Below, piece after piece: positions 1-7,811 of a stretch of 64,000 nucleotides of DNA. The stretch's first letter is position 1; each line of letters starts with the position of its first letter. The notes under the pieces are model-generated. The model did not search any database. It saw only the letters and a list, made by a program, of their open reading frames with translations, and was not told the DNA's origin. The position numbers and the translations under genes are program-made. Origin of the DNA: Massilia aurea (lineage in GTDB: Bacteria > Pseudomonadota > Gammaproteobacteria > Burkholderiales > Burkholderiaceae_D); assembly GCF_014200505.1 (NCBI RefSeq), contig NZ_JACHBX010000001.1:1364001-1428000 (forward strand), given 5' to 3'.

Positions 1-921
1 AAGGCCGACTTCATCGAAGCGTTTGCCCAGGCGCTGCTGTGCGAGAACGCCCGGCCTGACGGCCAGGCGTGCGGCGTCTGTGCATCGTGCGGCTGGTTCG
101 TCCAGCACAATCATCCCGATTACCGCCGCGTGCGGCCCGAGGCGCTCGAAGACGAACCGGGTGCGGGCGACGAGGAAGGCGACGGCGATCGTAAATCGAA
201 GTCGACCAAGGCGCCGTCGAAAGAAATCAAGATCGAGCAGATCCGGGCGCTGGCCGATTTCATGAATATCTCGACGCACCGCCAGGGCTTGCGCGTCGTG
301 GTGCTGTATCCGGCCGAGGCACTGAATACACCGGCCTCGAACGCGCTGCTCAAGACGCTGGAAGAGCCGCCGCCGGGCACCGTGTTTTTGTTGTCGTCGA
401 ATAGCCTGGACCGGCTGCTGCCAACGATCCTGTCACGCTGCCGCAAGTTCGCGCTGCCGATGCCCTCGCACGACGACGCGCTGGCGTGGCTCAACGCGCA
501 AAGCGTGCCGGATGCCGACAGCTGGCTGCGCGAGCAGGGCGGGGCGCCACTCGCGGCGCTGGCCGCGTCGGCGCACGGCAGCCGCGAAGAACTCGACGTG
601 CTGCTCGCGTTTCTGGCGCGACCGGCGCCGGATGCGGCGCTGCGCGCGGCCGACAAGCTGGCCAAGGCCGAGCTGCCGGCATTGGTGGCCTGGACCCAGC
701 GCTGGCTGTACGATGTATTCTCGTACAAATTGTCGGGCAAGATCCGGTACTACCCGCGCTACCAGAAAGAGCTGGCGGCGCTGGCCGGCAGGGCGCAGAC
801 GAACAACCTGCTGCGCGCGATCAAGGCCATGAACGAGCGGCGCGCAGTGGCCGATCATCCGCTGTCGGCAAAATTATTTGTCGAGGACATGCTGCTTGAG
901 TACACTGGCTGCTGTACATGA
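1..921 (+). CDS. holB: DNA polymerase III subunit delta' (3' part; start lies before the window)
   Basis: This reading frame is open from the first base, so the gene begins upstream. It encodes the C-terminal ~306 residues of the clamp-loader delta' subunit, which helps load the beta sliding clamp onto DNA in the cytoplasm. A zinc-binding cysteine cluster (CGVCASC, around codons 25-31) is visible, followed by the AAA+ core including the text LEEPPPGTVFLLSS and the LPTILSRCRKF sensor region. An acidic, lysine-rich insert (about codons 46-75, rich in EDE and KSK) sits between the zinc region and the rest of the AAA+ domain. The stop is 10 bases before the pilZ start, and holB-pilZ-tatD is a common proteobacterial order, which supports the call. 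The P-loop is upstream and not seen. Confidence 0.93.
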   Translation, partial: KADFIEAFAQALLCENARPDGQACGVCASCGWFVQHNHPDYRRVRPEALEDEPGAGDEEGDGDRKSKSTKAPSKEIKIEQIRALADFMNISTHRQGLRVVVLYPAEALNTPASNALLKTLEEPPPGTVFLLSSNSLDRLLPTILSRCRKFALPMPSHDDALAWLNAQSVPDADSWLREQGGAPLAALAASAHGSREELDVLLAFLARPAPDAALRAADKLAKAELPALVAWTQRWLYDVFSYKLSGKIRYYPRYQKELAALAGRAQTNNLLRAIKAMNERRAVADHPLSAKLFVEDMLLEYTGCCT

Positions 922-931
922 GAGGACCACG

Positions 932-1309
932 ATGAGCGCCAATCCGCCAGATGCAACCGCAGCCCAGGCCCCGCGGCCGTCCGTGCTGTCACTGGCGATC
1001 AAGGAGAAAGCGGCGCTCTATGCGGCCTACATGCCGTTCCTGCGCAATGGCGGCATGTTCGTCCCGACCAGCAAGCCATACCAGATCGGTGACGAGATCT
1101 ATCTGATCCTGGCGCTGATGGACGATCCGAATAAATACCCGATTGCCGGCACCGTCGCCTGGATCACGCCGGCGGGCGCCAACAACAACAAGGCGCAAGG
1201 CATCGGCGTGCATTTCCCGGCCGACGAATCGGGCCAGCGCGCCCGCCAGCGTATCGAAGAAATCCTCGGCGCTGCGCTGCGGTCGTCGCGCGCCACCCAT
1301 ACTTTGTAA
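932..1309 (+). CDS. pilZ: Type IV pilus assembly PilZ-domain protein
   Basis: A 125-residue protein made of a single PilZ domain. I chose the ATG at 932 because it has an AGAGG ribosome site 6 bases upstream and starts directly after holB; a longer in-frame start at 878 would lie inside holB. Residues from about 40 carry the family's beta-barrel text (MFVPTSKPYQIGDEIYL, then IAGTVAWITP, then GIGVHF). The RxxxR cyclic-di-GMP motif of other PilZ proteins is not obvious, as in the PilZ protein that gave the family its name. That protein works in the cytoplasm in type IV pilus biogenesis. The location after holB matches Pseudomonas and related genomes. The function is inferred by family. Confidence 0.88.
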   Translation: MSANPPDATAAQAPRPSVLSLAIKEKAALYAAYMPFLRNGGMFVPTSKPYQIGDEIYLILALMDDPNKYPIAGTVAWITPAGANNNKAQGIGVHFPADESGQRARQRIEEILGAALRSSRATHTL

Positions 1310-1344
1310 CTAACCAAATTCTGTAACTAACCCATTCCTGCTGC

Positions 1345-1863
1345 ATGCCTTCCTACGTCCATCGCCTGGCACGACGCGACGACCTGCCGGTCATCGTCGA
1401 TATCTATAATTCCACTATCGCCTCGCGCGACGTGACGGCCGATACCGAGCCGGTGTCGGTGCAGTCGCGCGAAGCCTGGTTCAACGAGCATACGCCCGAC
1501 CGGCGCCCGTTGTGGGTGATCCACGATGCGCTCGATACGAGCGAAGAGCCGGCGGTCATCGGCTGGCTGTCGTACTCGAACTTCTACGGCCGGCCGGCGT
1601 ATTCGGGCACGGCCGAAGTCTCGATCTATATCGCGGAAAGCGCGCGCGGCCAGGGCCTGGGACGCTACTGCCTGGAGCTGGCGATCGCGTTCGCACCCGA
1701 GGTCAAGGTGCACACGCTGCTGGGCTTCATCTTTGGCCACAATGCACCGAGCCTGGCGCTGTTCGGTAAATACGGCTTTGAGACCTGGGCCAACTTCCCG
1801 CGAGTGGCGAACCTCGATGGCATCGAGCGCGATTTGATCATTCTGGGCAAGCGGGTGGCTTGA
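1345..1863 (+). CDS. GNAT-family N-acetyltransferase (phosphinothricin acetyltransferase-like)
   Basis: A 172-residue single-domain GNAT protein. The start region (HRLARRDDLPVIVDIYN) and the acetyl-CoA loop ESARGQGLGRYCLELA (about residues 97-112) are typical. The central text YGRPAYSGTAEVSIYI resembles the phosphinothricin/methionine-sulfone acetyltransferase subgroup (MnaT/Pat-like), which acetylates amino-acid analogues such as methionine sulfoximine with acetyl-CoA in the cytoplasm. Substrate cannot be read from sequence alone. It lies between pilZ and tatD on the same strand with small gaps (35 and 52 bases) and is probably part of that transcription unit. No clear Shine-Dalgarno is seen before the ATG. 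Confidence 0.85.
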   Translation: MPSYVHRLARRDDLPVIVDIYNSTIASRDVTADTEPVSVQSREAWFNEHTPDRRPLWVIHDALDTSEEPAVIGWLSYSNFYGRPAYSGTAEVSIYIAESARGQGLGRYCLELAIAFAPEVKVHTLLGFIFGHNAPSLALFGKYGFETWANFPRVANLDGIERDLIILGKRVA

Positions 1864-1915
1864 CCACGACCGTGGCGCCCGTGCTGCGGCCGGGCGCCTC
1901 GCGTACAATGGCAGG

Positions 1916-2698
1916 ATGTTTATCGATTCCCACTGCCACATCAATTTCCCGGAACTGGCCGCCCGCATGCCCGAGGTACTGGCCAAGATGGCCGAGAACC
2001 AGGTCACGCATGCCCTGTGCGTGTCGGTCGACCTGCCGGACTTTCCGCAAGTGCTCGCGCTGGCCGAGCAGTATCCCCATATCTTCGCCTCGGTCGGCGT
2101 GCATCCCGACTACGAGGACACGCCTGAACCGACCGTACAGCAGCTGGTTGACCTGGCGGACCATCCGAAGATCGTCGCCATCGGCGAGACGGGCCTGGAT
2201 TACTACCGCCTCAAGGGCGACCTCGACTGGCAGCGCGAGCGCTTTCGTGTGCACATCCGCGCCTCGCGCGAGACCCGCAAGCCGCTGATCATCCATACGC
2301 GCGCGGCCAGCGAAGACACGATCCGCCTGATGAAGGAAGAGGGCGCAGGCACCGACGCCGGTGGCGTGGCGGGCGTCATGCATTGCTTCACCGAGTCGCT
2401 CGAGGTGGCGCAGGCGGCCATGGCGCAGGGCTTCTATATCTCGTTCTCGGGGATCGTGACGTTCAAGAGCGCCAAGGATTTGCAGGCGGTCGCACTGGCC
2501 GTGCCGCTTGAGCGCATGCTGATCGAGACCGATTCGCCGTATCTGGCGCCGGTGCCATTCCGCGGGCGCATGAACGAGCCGGGCTATGTAGCGCACGTGG
2601 CCGAGTACATCGCCACGCTCAAGGGCGTGTCGCTGCGCGATGTCGCGGCGCAGACGAGCGAGAATTTCTTCAACCTGTTCCAGACAGCCAGGAGCTGA
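1916..2698 (+). CDS. tatD: TatD-family metal-dependent DNase
   Basis: A 260-residue amidohydrolase-fold protein of full family length. The metal ligands of the family are present in order: HCH at residues 6-8, the glutamate of IGETGLDYY near 90-98, the histidine of LIIHTR, the histidine of VMHCFTES, and the aspartate of IETDSPYLAP near 203-212. TatD proteins are magnesium-dependent 3'-5' exonucleases linked to DNA repair and to fragmentation of DNA. The gene is 3 bases upstream of the ankyrin gene and follows holB-pilZ, which is the usual site of this paralogue (YcfH-type). YcfH/TatD paralogues cannot be told apart with certainty. Confidence 0.92.
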   Translation: MFIDSHCHINFPELAARMPEVLAKMAENQVTHALCVSVDLPDFPQVLALAEQYPHIFASVGVHPDYEDTPEPTVQQLVDLADHPKIVAIGETGLDYYRLKGDLDWQRERFRVHIRASRETRKPLIIHTRAASEDTIRLMKEEGAGTDAGGVAGVMHCFTESLEVAQAAMAQGFYISFSGIVTFKSAKDLQAVALAVPLERMLIETDSPYLAPVPFRGRMNEPGYVAHVAEYIATLKGVSLRDVAAQTSENFFNLFQTARS

Positions 2699-2701
2699 CG
2701 C

Positions 2702-3370
2702 ATGCGGATTGTTCGTTCGATGGCGCGCATGTGCGCGGCCGGTGTGCTGAGCGTGGTGGCCGTCGGTGCCATCGCTGCCCAGGCGCCAACTGAAAAGCAG
2801 GTGTCGTCGTTCTTCCGCGCCGTGCAGATGGACGATGCGAGCACCGTGCGCAAGATGGTCGGCACGGTCGTCAACGCCAACGAACTCAATCCGCTGGGTG
2901 GCGAGCCGGCACTGGTGCTGGCGATACGCGAAGGCTCGGCGGCGGTCGTGCAGGATCTGCTGGCCCATCCGGGCACCGACCTGGAACGCAAGGCGGTCAA
3001 CGGCAACACGGCGTTGATGATGGCAGCGTTCAAGCGCGATGGCGACACGGTGCGCGCGCTGCTGGACAAGGGCGCTAAGGTCAACCAGCCCGGCTGGACC
3101 GCGCTGCATTACGCGGCCGCCAGCGGCGACGCCGCCATCGCGCAACTGCTGATCGAGCGCGGGGCGAAGCTCGACGCGCTGTCGCCACGCCCGTCGGGCG
3201 CCGTGACGCCATTGATGATGGCCGCGCGTGAGGGGCAGGACGGGATCGTGCGCCTGTTGCTGAGCAAGGGCGCGAACGCGGGGCTGAAGAACACTGAAGG
3301 CTTCACCGCCGCCCAGCTGGCCAAGCAGGCCGGGTATGACAAACTGGCCGGATTATTGTCCGGCCGCTGA
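2702..3370 (+). CDS. Exported ankyrin-repeat protein
   Basis: A 222-residue protein with an N-terminal signal peptide (positive start MRIVRSMAR, then a hydrophobic stretch ending near AIAAQA at residue ~27). About four ankyrin repeats follow, with diagnostic texts such as NGNTALMMAAFKRDGDTV, GWTALHYAAASGDAAI, VTPLMMAAREGQDGIV and NTEGFTAAQLAKQAG. Ankyrin repeats bind other proteins, so this is probably a periplasmic binding or chaperone-like protein. It starts 3 bases after the tatD stop and is likely co-transcribed. No enzyme domain is present and the partner is unknown. Confidence 0.88.
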   Translation: MRIVRSMARMCAAGVLSVVAVGAIAAQAPTEKQVSSFFRAVQMDDASTVRKMVGTVVNANELNPLGGEPALVLAIREGSAAVVQDLLAHPGTDLERKAVNGNTALMMAAFKRDGDTVRALLDKGAKVNQPGWTALHYAAASGDAAIAQLLIERGAKLDALSPRPSGAVTPLMMAAREGQDGIVRLLLSKGANAGLKNTEGFTAAQLAKQAGYDKLAGLLSGR

Positions 3371-3494
3371 TGGGTGGCGAAACGCGTCGGGATTGAATTG
3401 GACGTTATTTGCCCCTCACCTCGACAGATTGCGCGCAGGAAATAGTATCCATAATAGTCCTACGGTCCCACAACACAGGACGACGAGGATAATC

Positions 3495-4409
3495 ATGCTG
3501 AACGAACGCGAAATCGAAAGCTGCTACCTGGGGCAGTTCATTCCAGTCCACTACCATCACAATATGCTGATGGACCAGAACCGGATGCACAGCTTCAAGT
3601 CCGCCATCCACTACTCGGTCTTCCCCGGCGCCAAGGTGCTGGAACTGGGCGGCGGCACGGGCGTGCTGTCGTTCTTCGCGGCGCAGAAAGCGTCGAAAGT
3701 CTATTGCGTCGAATACAACCCTGACATGGTGCGTGAAGCGCGCCGCTTCCTGGCCATGAACCCGAACGGCCACAAGGTCGAAGTCGTCCACGCCGACGCA
3801 TTCGACTACCTGCCACCGGAGCCGGTCGATGTCGTCATCTGCGAAATGATCCACGTCGGCATGCTGCGTGAAAAACAGGTCGAAGTGATCGAGTCGTTCA
3901 AGCGCCGCTACCTGGCCAAATTCGGCGGCCCGCTGCCGCTGTTCATGCCGGAAGCCGTCATCATGGCCGTCCAGCCGCTCCAGCAGGAATACGACTTCGA
4001 CGGCTTCTACGCCCCGATCGTCCAGTTCCAGGAAACGGGCGTCGTCCAGCCCGGCACGATCGAGCTGTCGCAACCCGCCGTCTACAGCATCATCGACTTC
4101 GGCCAACCGGTCGACAGCCTGATCGCCTGGGAAGGCTCGGTCCTGATCGAACAGTCCGGCACCCTGAACGCCATGCGCTTCGTGACGAAAAACGTCCTGG
4201 CCATCGTGCAGGAACAAGCCACCACAATCGACTGGCTGAACCACTACATGACGCTGCCGCTGTACACGCCCATCACCGTCAAAGCCGGCGACCTGCTGCG
4301 CCTGTCCTTCGCCTACCGCGCCGGCGGTTCGATCCCGTCCCTGCAAGCCTCGATCCAGGCCGACGTCGTCACCCAGTCCGTCACCGAACAAATCCCCGAA
4401 TACGCCTAA
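3495..4409 (+). CDS. SAM-dependent methyltransferase resembling protein arginine methyltransferases
   Basis: A 304-residue protein; the ATG at 3495 is preceded by a GAGGA site, and an in-frame ATG at 3336 is rejected because it overlaps the ankyrin gene. Residues ~48-62 hold motif I (VLELGGGTGVLSFFA), followed by YCVEYNPDM (SAM ribose acid) and VEVVHADAF. The text DVVICEMIHVGMLREKQ has two glutamates ten residues apart, in the place of the double-E loop of eukaryotic PRMTs (SEWMGY..L..E). The C-terminal half (about 160-300) is beta-rich, ending in PLYTPITVKAGDLLRLSF, which resembles the PRMT beta-barrel. The family relation is seen in the sequence; arginine as the substrate is inference. The gene stands alone, with palindromic repeats after it. 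Confidence 0.75.
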   Translation: MLNEREIESCYLGQFIPVHYHHNMLMDQNRMHSFKSAIHYSVFPGAKVLELGGGTGVLSFFAAQKASKVYCVEYNPDMVREARRFLAMNPNGHKVEVVHADAFDYLPPEPVDVVICEMIHVGMLREKQVEVIESFKRRYLAKFGGPLPLFMPEAVIMAVQPLQQEYDFDGFYAPIVQFQETGVVQPGTIELSQPAVYSIIDFGQPVDSLIAWEGSVLIEQSGTLNAMRFVTKNVLAIVQEQATTIDWLNHYMTLPLYTPITVKAGDLLRLSFAYRAGGSIPSLQASIQADVVTQSVTEQIPEYA

Positions 4410-4417
4410 CCCCAACC

Positions 4418-4486
4418 AGGGTCAGTGTCGAATTGTTTGACAACTTCAGTAAATCAATTGCTCAATAATTCGACTCTGACCCCAAT
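4418..4486 (+). repeat. REP/MITE-like palindromic repeat, copy 1
   Basis: A 69-base element begins AGGGTCAGTGTCGAATT and ends AATTCGACTCTGACCCC, so its ends are inverted repeats of about 14 bases. The core reads GTTTGACAACTTCAG then TCAATTGCTCAATA. A second copy follows at 4514. The two copies differ at a handful of positions. No transposase is nearby, so this looks like a non-autonomous palindromic element. It follows the methyltransferase stop by 8 bases and could also fold in the transcript as a terminator. Confidence 0.75.
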
Positions 4487-4513
4487 TGATGGGTCATTGC
4501 TCGATGGATAAAT

Positions 4514-4583
4514 AGGGTCAGTGTCGAACTGTTTGCCAACTGCAGAAAATCAGTTGCTCAATAATTCGACACTGACCCTAATT
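4514..4583 (+). repeat. REP/MITE-like palindromic repeat, copy 2
   Basis: A second copy of the 4418-4486 element, starting AGGGTCAGTGTCGAA and ending TTCGACACTGACCCT, with near-perfect terminal inverted repeats (arms match over 14 bases). It is in the same orientation as copy 1, 96 bases downstream start to start. The rest of the 4410-4729 interval holds no gene I can support. Confidence 0.75.
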
Positions 4584-4729
4584 GTTTGGATTTAGCCATG
4601 TGGCTATTCTTGCGCCGTTTATCGGGATGGGCGACCGTTCGTGGCGGCGAAATGACCGTGCGTCGGATAGGGGTGGCCTGTTGAAGATGGTGGCCGGTAA
4701 AGTGCCTTCCTGTTCAATGTGGAGGCAAT

Positions 4730-4930
4730 ATGCTGAGTTTTCTGGTGTGGGTGCTGCTGTTGATGGTGTGCTGGCCGATCGCGTTGCTGGCGCTGCTGGT
4801 TTATCCCGTTGTGTGGCTGTTGCTGCTGCCGTTCAGGTTGCTGGGGATCGGCGTTGATGCCGTGTTCAGCCTGCTTAAAGGCATTGTCATGCTGCCGGCG
4901 AGGGTGTTGGGACAGCGGCCGGGCCATTGA
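4730..4930 (+). CDS. Small hydrophobic membrane protein, unknown function
   Basis: A 66-residue protein with a strong GGAGG ribosome site 6 bases before the ATG. Residues 1-45 are nearly all hydrophobic (MLSFLVWVLLLMVCWPIALL, then a second stretch LVYPVVWLLLLPFRLLGIG), consistent with two closely spaced or one long membrane segment. The tail PARVLGQRPGH is basic. I do not recognise the family. The clear ribosome site and the consistent hydrophobic pattern support a real small membrane protein rather than a chance frame. Confidence 0.65.
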   Translation: MLSFLVWVLLLMVCWPIALLALLVYPVVWLLLLPFRLLGIGVDAVFSLLKGIVMLPARVLGQRPGH

Positions 4931-5043
4931 TATCGTTATGGCATGACTGAGTGTTGGGCAATTAACAGACGCTTCGCGCGCGATCTTTTACTGTGAAGAT
5001 GCTCGCTTTCATCCGAAAGCAAACATTAAATAGAGGAAATAAT

Positions 5044-5271
5044 ATGCGCCTGGATATCTACCGCCGAGCTGAACATGATGGCAAGTTTTCGTACCTGGCC
5101 GTGCCGGAATCGAAAAGCATTCCTGAAGAAGCCACCAATACCGATTGGGAAGTCCAAGCCCAGGGCTACGAGGTGGAAGACAATGCCGATGCCATCAAGG
5201 ATTTCGACATTGAACACCTGAGCGACCAGATCGCCGAAAAAGGGTATGCGATCACGTCGGTGACGCACTAA
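5044..5271 (+). CDS. Small conserved-looking acidic protein, unknown function
   Basis: A 75-residue soluble protein (MRLDIYRRAEHDGKFSYLAV onward). The ATG at 5044 has an AGAGGAAAT ribosome site; an in-frame start at 4993 lacks one. It is rich in acidic residues in its second half (EVEDNADAIKDFDIEHLSDQ). It resembles small domain-of-unknown-function proteins found in Oxalobacteraceae (I recall the label DUF6139, unverified). A hairpin follows the stop. No catalytic motif or signal peptide is visible. Confidence 0.65.
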   Translation: MRLDIYRRAEHDGKFSYLAVPESKSIPEEATNTDWEVQAQGYEVEDNADAIKDFDIEHLSDQIAEKGYAITSVTH

Positions 5272-5310
5272 GATTTCCCCGGCGGGCCATCAGGCCTGCC
5301 AACATTTCTT

Positions 5311-5344
5311 CATCGGCAAGCGCGCAATTCGCGCCTTGCCGATG
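5311..5344 (+). terminator. Hairpin after the small acidic protein gene
   Basis: The arms CATCGGCAAGCGCG and CGCGCCTTGCCGATG pair around the loop CAATT with one bulged base. There is no T run after it, so if it ends transcription it is not a classical intrinsic terminator. It lies 40 bases after the stop at 5271 and 117 bases before the next gene. Confidence 0.45.
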
Positions 5345-5460
5345 CGCCGGCATCTCTCCCTGAGAACCTGGCCGGCCCGCAACGGCCCCATAGCCGTTGT
5401 GGTATTCTGCGTCCTCGATCAAGCAAGCCAGCCACGCAATGGGCTGGGACGGAGGATGGT

Positions 5461-6360
5461 ATGAAGTGGGTTGTTGTCGGTTTTTATGTGTTATCGATCC
5501 TGCACATCCATTTCCGCGGCCGAGTCCGTCTACCGTTTCGTCGCCAGATTTTCGATCATTCGTCGTTCATGGCGCCGATCAATATCTTCATGCACAAGTT
5601 TTCGCGCGTACCCAATACGCCGTTCACGCCGCTCTCCGAATTCCCTGAACTGGCCCGCCTGCAAGAGAACTGGCCCATCATCCGTGCTGAAGCCGAGAGC
5701 ATGCTCGCGCTCAAGAAGATCAAGGCTGCCGAGCAGAATGACGATGCCGGCTTTAACTCGTTCTTCAAGAATGGCTGGAAGCGTTTCTACCTGAAGTGGT
5801 ACGACGCGAGCCACCCGTCAGCTGAACGTCTGTGCCCGCAGACGTATGCGCTGCTGCAGTCGATCCCGTCCGTCAAGGCCGCCATGTTCGCCGAGCTGCC
5901 ACCCGGTGGCAAACTGAATCCGCACCGCGATCCCTTCGCCGGTTCGATGCGCTATCACCTGGGCCTGGCCACGCCGAACGATGATCGTTGCTTCATCGAG
6001 GTCGATGGCGAGCGCCACAGCTGGCGCGATGGCCAGGGCGTCGTGTTCGACGAAACCTATATCCACTGGGCGATCAACGGCAGCGACAGCGACCGCATCA
6101 TCCTGTTCTGCGACGTCGAGCGCCCGATGCGCTACCGCTGGATGCAGAGCGTGAACCGCTGGCTCGGCCGCAACCTGATGACCGCTGCCGCATCGCCTAA
6201 CGAAACGGGCGACCAGGTCGGCCTGGTCAGCAAGCTGTTCCGCATTTCGTTCTACATGGGCCAGTACCGCCGCCGCTTCAAGGCGTGGAACAAGACGGCG
6301 TACAACATCACGCGCGTGGCGCTGGTCGTTGCATTGGCCGCATTCATCTACTGGATCTGA
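5461..6360 (+). CDS. lpxO: Aspartyl/asparaginyl beta-hydroxylase family protein, LpxO-like lipid A hydroxylase
   Basis: A 299-residue Fe(II)/2-oxoglutarate dioxygenase, the same length as LpxO, which hydroxylates the secondary acyl chain of lipid A at the inner membrane. The conserved core is present: PPGGKLNPHRDPFAGSMRYH with iron ligand H155, LGLATPNDDRCFIEVDGE, then WRDGQGVVFDETYIHWAIN with the second histidine H202, and DRIILFCDVERPMRYRW. Residues 1-18 and 278-299 are hydrophobic, giving membrane anchors at both ends as in LpxO. A GGAGG site precedes the ATG. A strong terminator follows. LpxO is the best match, but other members of the hydroxylase family share the core. Confidence 0.75.
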   Translation: MKWVVVGFYVLSILHIHFRGRVRLPFRRQIFDHSSFMAPINIFMHKFSRVPNTPFTPLSEFPELARLQENWPIIRAEAESMLALKKIKAAEQNDDAGFNSFFKNGWKRFYLKWYDASHPSAERLCPQTYALLQSIPSVKAAMFAELPPGGKLNPHRDPFAGSMRYHLGLATPNDDRCFIEVDGERHSWRDGQGVVFDETYIHWAINGSDSDRIILFCDVERPMRYRWMQSVNRWLGRNLMTAAASPNETGDQVGLVSKLFRISFYMGQYRRRFKAWNKTAYNITRVALVVALAAFIYWI

Positions 6361-6397
6361 CGCGCTCCCAGTAGCGCCGGTACTAAGACAACACGAC

Positions 6398-6452
6398 AAG
6401 CCATTGTAGCGAAACCGGCATCTTTGCCGATCTCGCTACAATGGCTTTTCTG
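6398..6452 (+). terminator. Strong intrinsic terminator after the LpxO-like gene
   Basis: Perfect 15-base arms AAGCCATTGTAGCGA (6398-6412) and TCGCTACAATGGCTT (6433-6447) enclose a second small stem (CGGCA/TGCCG around TCTT), followed by TTTTCTGTTTT. It ends 38 bases after the stop at 6360 and just before the wrbA ribosome site, so wrbA must have a promoter inside this area or rely on read-through. Confidence 0.85.
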
Positions 6453-6474
6453 TTTTCACCTATCGGAGAAGTCC

Positions 6475-7074
6475 ATGGCAAAAATACTGGTTCTGTATTA
6501 CTCGACCTACGGTCACATTGAAACGATGGCCAACGCGATGGCCGAGGGCGCGCGCGGCGCTGGTGCAACGGTCGACGTGAAACGCGTCCCTGAAACCGTC
6601 CCTGAAGACATCGCCAAGAACGGCCACTTCAAGCTGGAGCAGGCTGCGCCCATCGCGAAAGTGGATGAGCTGGAGCACTACGACGCGATCATCATCGGCG
6701 CACCGACGCGCTATGGTCGTATGCCGAGCCAGATGGCGGCCTTCCTCGACCAGACCGGCGGCCTGTGGGCACGCGGCGCCCTGAACGGCAAAGTCGGCGG
6801 CGCCTTCACCTCCACCGCCACCCAGCACGGCGGCCAGGAAACCACGCTGTTTTCCATCATCACGAATCTGATGAACCTTGGTCTGACCATCGTTGGCCTG
6901 CCATACAGCTACCAGCAGCAGATGACGCTCGACGAAGTCGCCGGCGGCAGCCCGTACGGCGCGACGACGATTGCCGGCGGCAAGGGTGAACGTCAGCCGA
7001 GCGAGATCGACCTGGGCGGCGCGCGCCACCAGGGCAAGCTGATCGCCGAGACCGCCGCCAAGCTGTTCGGCTGA
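6475..7074 (+). CDS. wrbA: NAD(P)H:quinone oxidoreductase, WrbA type
   Basis: A 199-residue flavodoxin-like protein of the exact WrbA length. It binds FMN and reduces quinones by two electrons to protect against oxidative stress. Visible motifs are the FMN phosphate loop [12 protein letters not shown] (residues 8-19), [32 protein letters not shown] and the C-terminal [11 protein letters not shown]. The ATG at 6475 has a GGAGAAG ribosome site; an in-frame ATG 51 bases upstream lies in the terminator hairpin and is rejected. The next gene, a GST, starts 19 bases downstream and is probably in the same operon, giving an electrophile/oxidant defence pair. Confidence 0.93.
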   Translation: MAKILVLYYSTYGHIETMANAMAEGARGAGATVDVKRVPETVPEDIAKNGHFKLEQAAPIAKVDELEHYDAIIIGAPTRYGRMPSQMAAFLDQTGGLWARGALNGKVGGAFTSTATQHGGQETTLFSIITNLMNLGLTIVGLPYSYQQQMTLDEVAGGSPYGATTIAGGKGERQPSEIDLGGARHQGKLIAETAAKLFG

Positions 7075-7093
7075 TCGGGCGGGTGCCATCACC

Positions 7094-7792
7094 ATGACCG
7101 ATCTCTCCGCATTCCCCATCACGCAACGATGGCCGGCGCAGCATCCGGACCGGCTGCAGTTGTATTCGATGCCGACGCCAAATGGTGTCAAGATTCCGAT
7201 CATGCTGGAAGAGATCGGTCTGCCGTACGAAGTGCACAAGGTCGACTTCGCCAAGGACGACCAACACTCGCCGGCCTTCCTGTCGCTCAATCCGAACAAC
7301 AAGATCCCGGCGATCATCGATCCGGATGGCCCCGGCGGCCAGCCGCTGCCGTTGTTCGAGTCGGGCGCCATCCTGATCTACCTGGCGGACAAGACTGGCA
7401 AGCTCATGCCTGAGGACCCGGCCGCGCGCTATCAGGTCATGCAGTGGGTGATGTTCCAGATCGGCAGCGTGGGGCCGATGTTTGGCCAGCTGGGCTTCTT
7501 CCACAAGTTCGCTGGAAAGGACTACGAGGACAAACGTCCCCGCGACCGCTATGTCGACGAGTCACGCCGCCTGTTGGGCGTCATCAATGGCCAGCTGGCG
7601 CAGCACGCCTGGATCGCAGGTGACGACTTCACCATCGCAGATATCGCGATCTTCCCTTGGATCAATGGGCTGCTGAATTTTTACGAAGCAGGGGATCTGG
7701 TCGGCATCAAGGACTTCCCGCACGTATCGACCGCGCTCACCAAATTCCTCGCGCGCCCGTCCGTGCAAAAAGGGCTGAAGATCCCGGCGTAA
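7094..7792 (+). CDS. Glutathione S-transferase, nu-class (YfcG/YghU-like)
   Basis: A 232-residue cytoplasmic GST. The thioredoxin-like N-terminal domain starts near residue 20 (LQLYSMPTPNGVKIPIMLEE) and contains the glutathione contact text NKIPAIIDPDGPGG and the invariant FESGAILIYLAD. The alpha-helical C-terminal domain contains WIAGDDFTIADIAIFPWI. YfcG/YghU proteins act as disulfide-bond oxidoreductases or peroxidases using glutathione. It follows wrbA by 19 bases and faces the SDR gene tail to tail, with 19 bases between the stops. Confidence 0.88.
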   Translation: MTDLSAFPITQRWPAQHPDRLQLYSMPTPNGVKIPIMLEEIGLPYEVHKVDFAKDDQHSPAFLSLNPNNKIPAIIDPDGPGGQPLPLFESGAILIYLADKTGKLMPEDPAARYQVMQWVMFQIGSVGPMFGQLGFFHKFAGKDYEDKRPRDRYVDESRRLLGVINGQLAQHAWIAGDDFTIADIAIFPWINGLLNFYEAGDLVGIKDFPHVSTALTKFLARPSVQKGLKIPA

Positions 7793-7811
7793 TCAAGCCG
7801 GCCAATCCGCC

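Noticed and set aside
3336..3494. An upstream in-frame start of the methyltransferase.
   Set aside because: It overlaps the ankyrin gene and has no ribosome site, whereas the ATG at 3495 has a GAGGA site and starts the conserved part.
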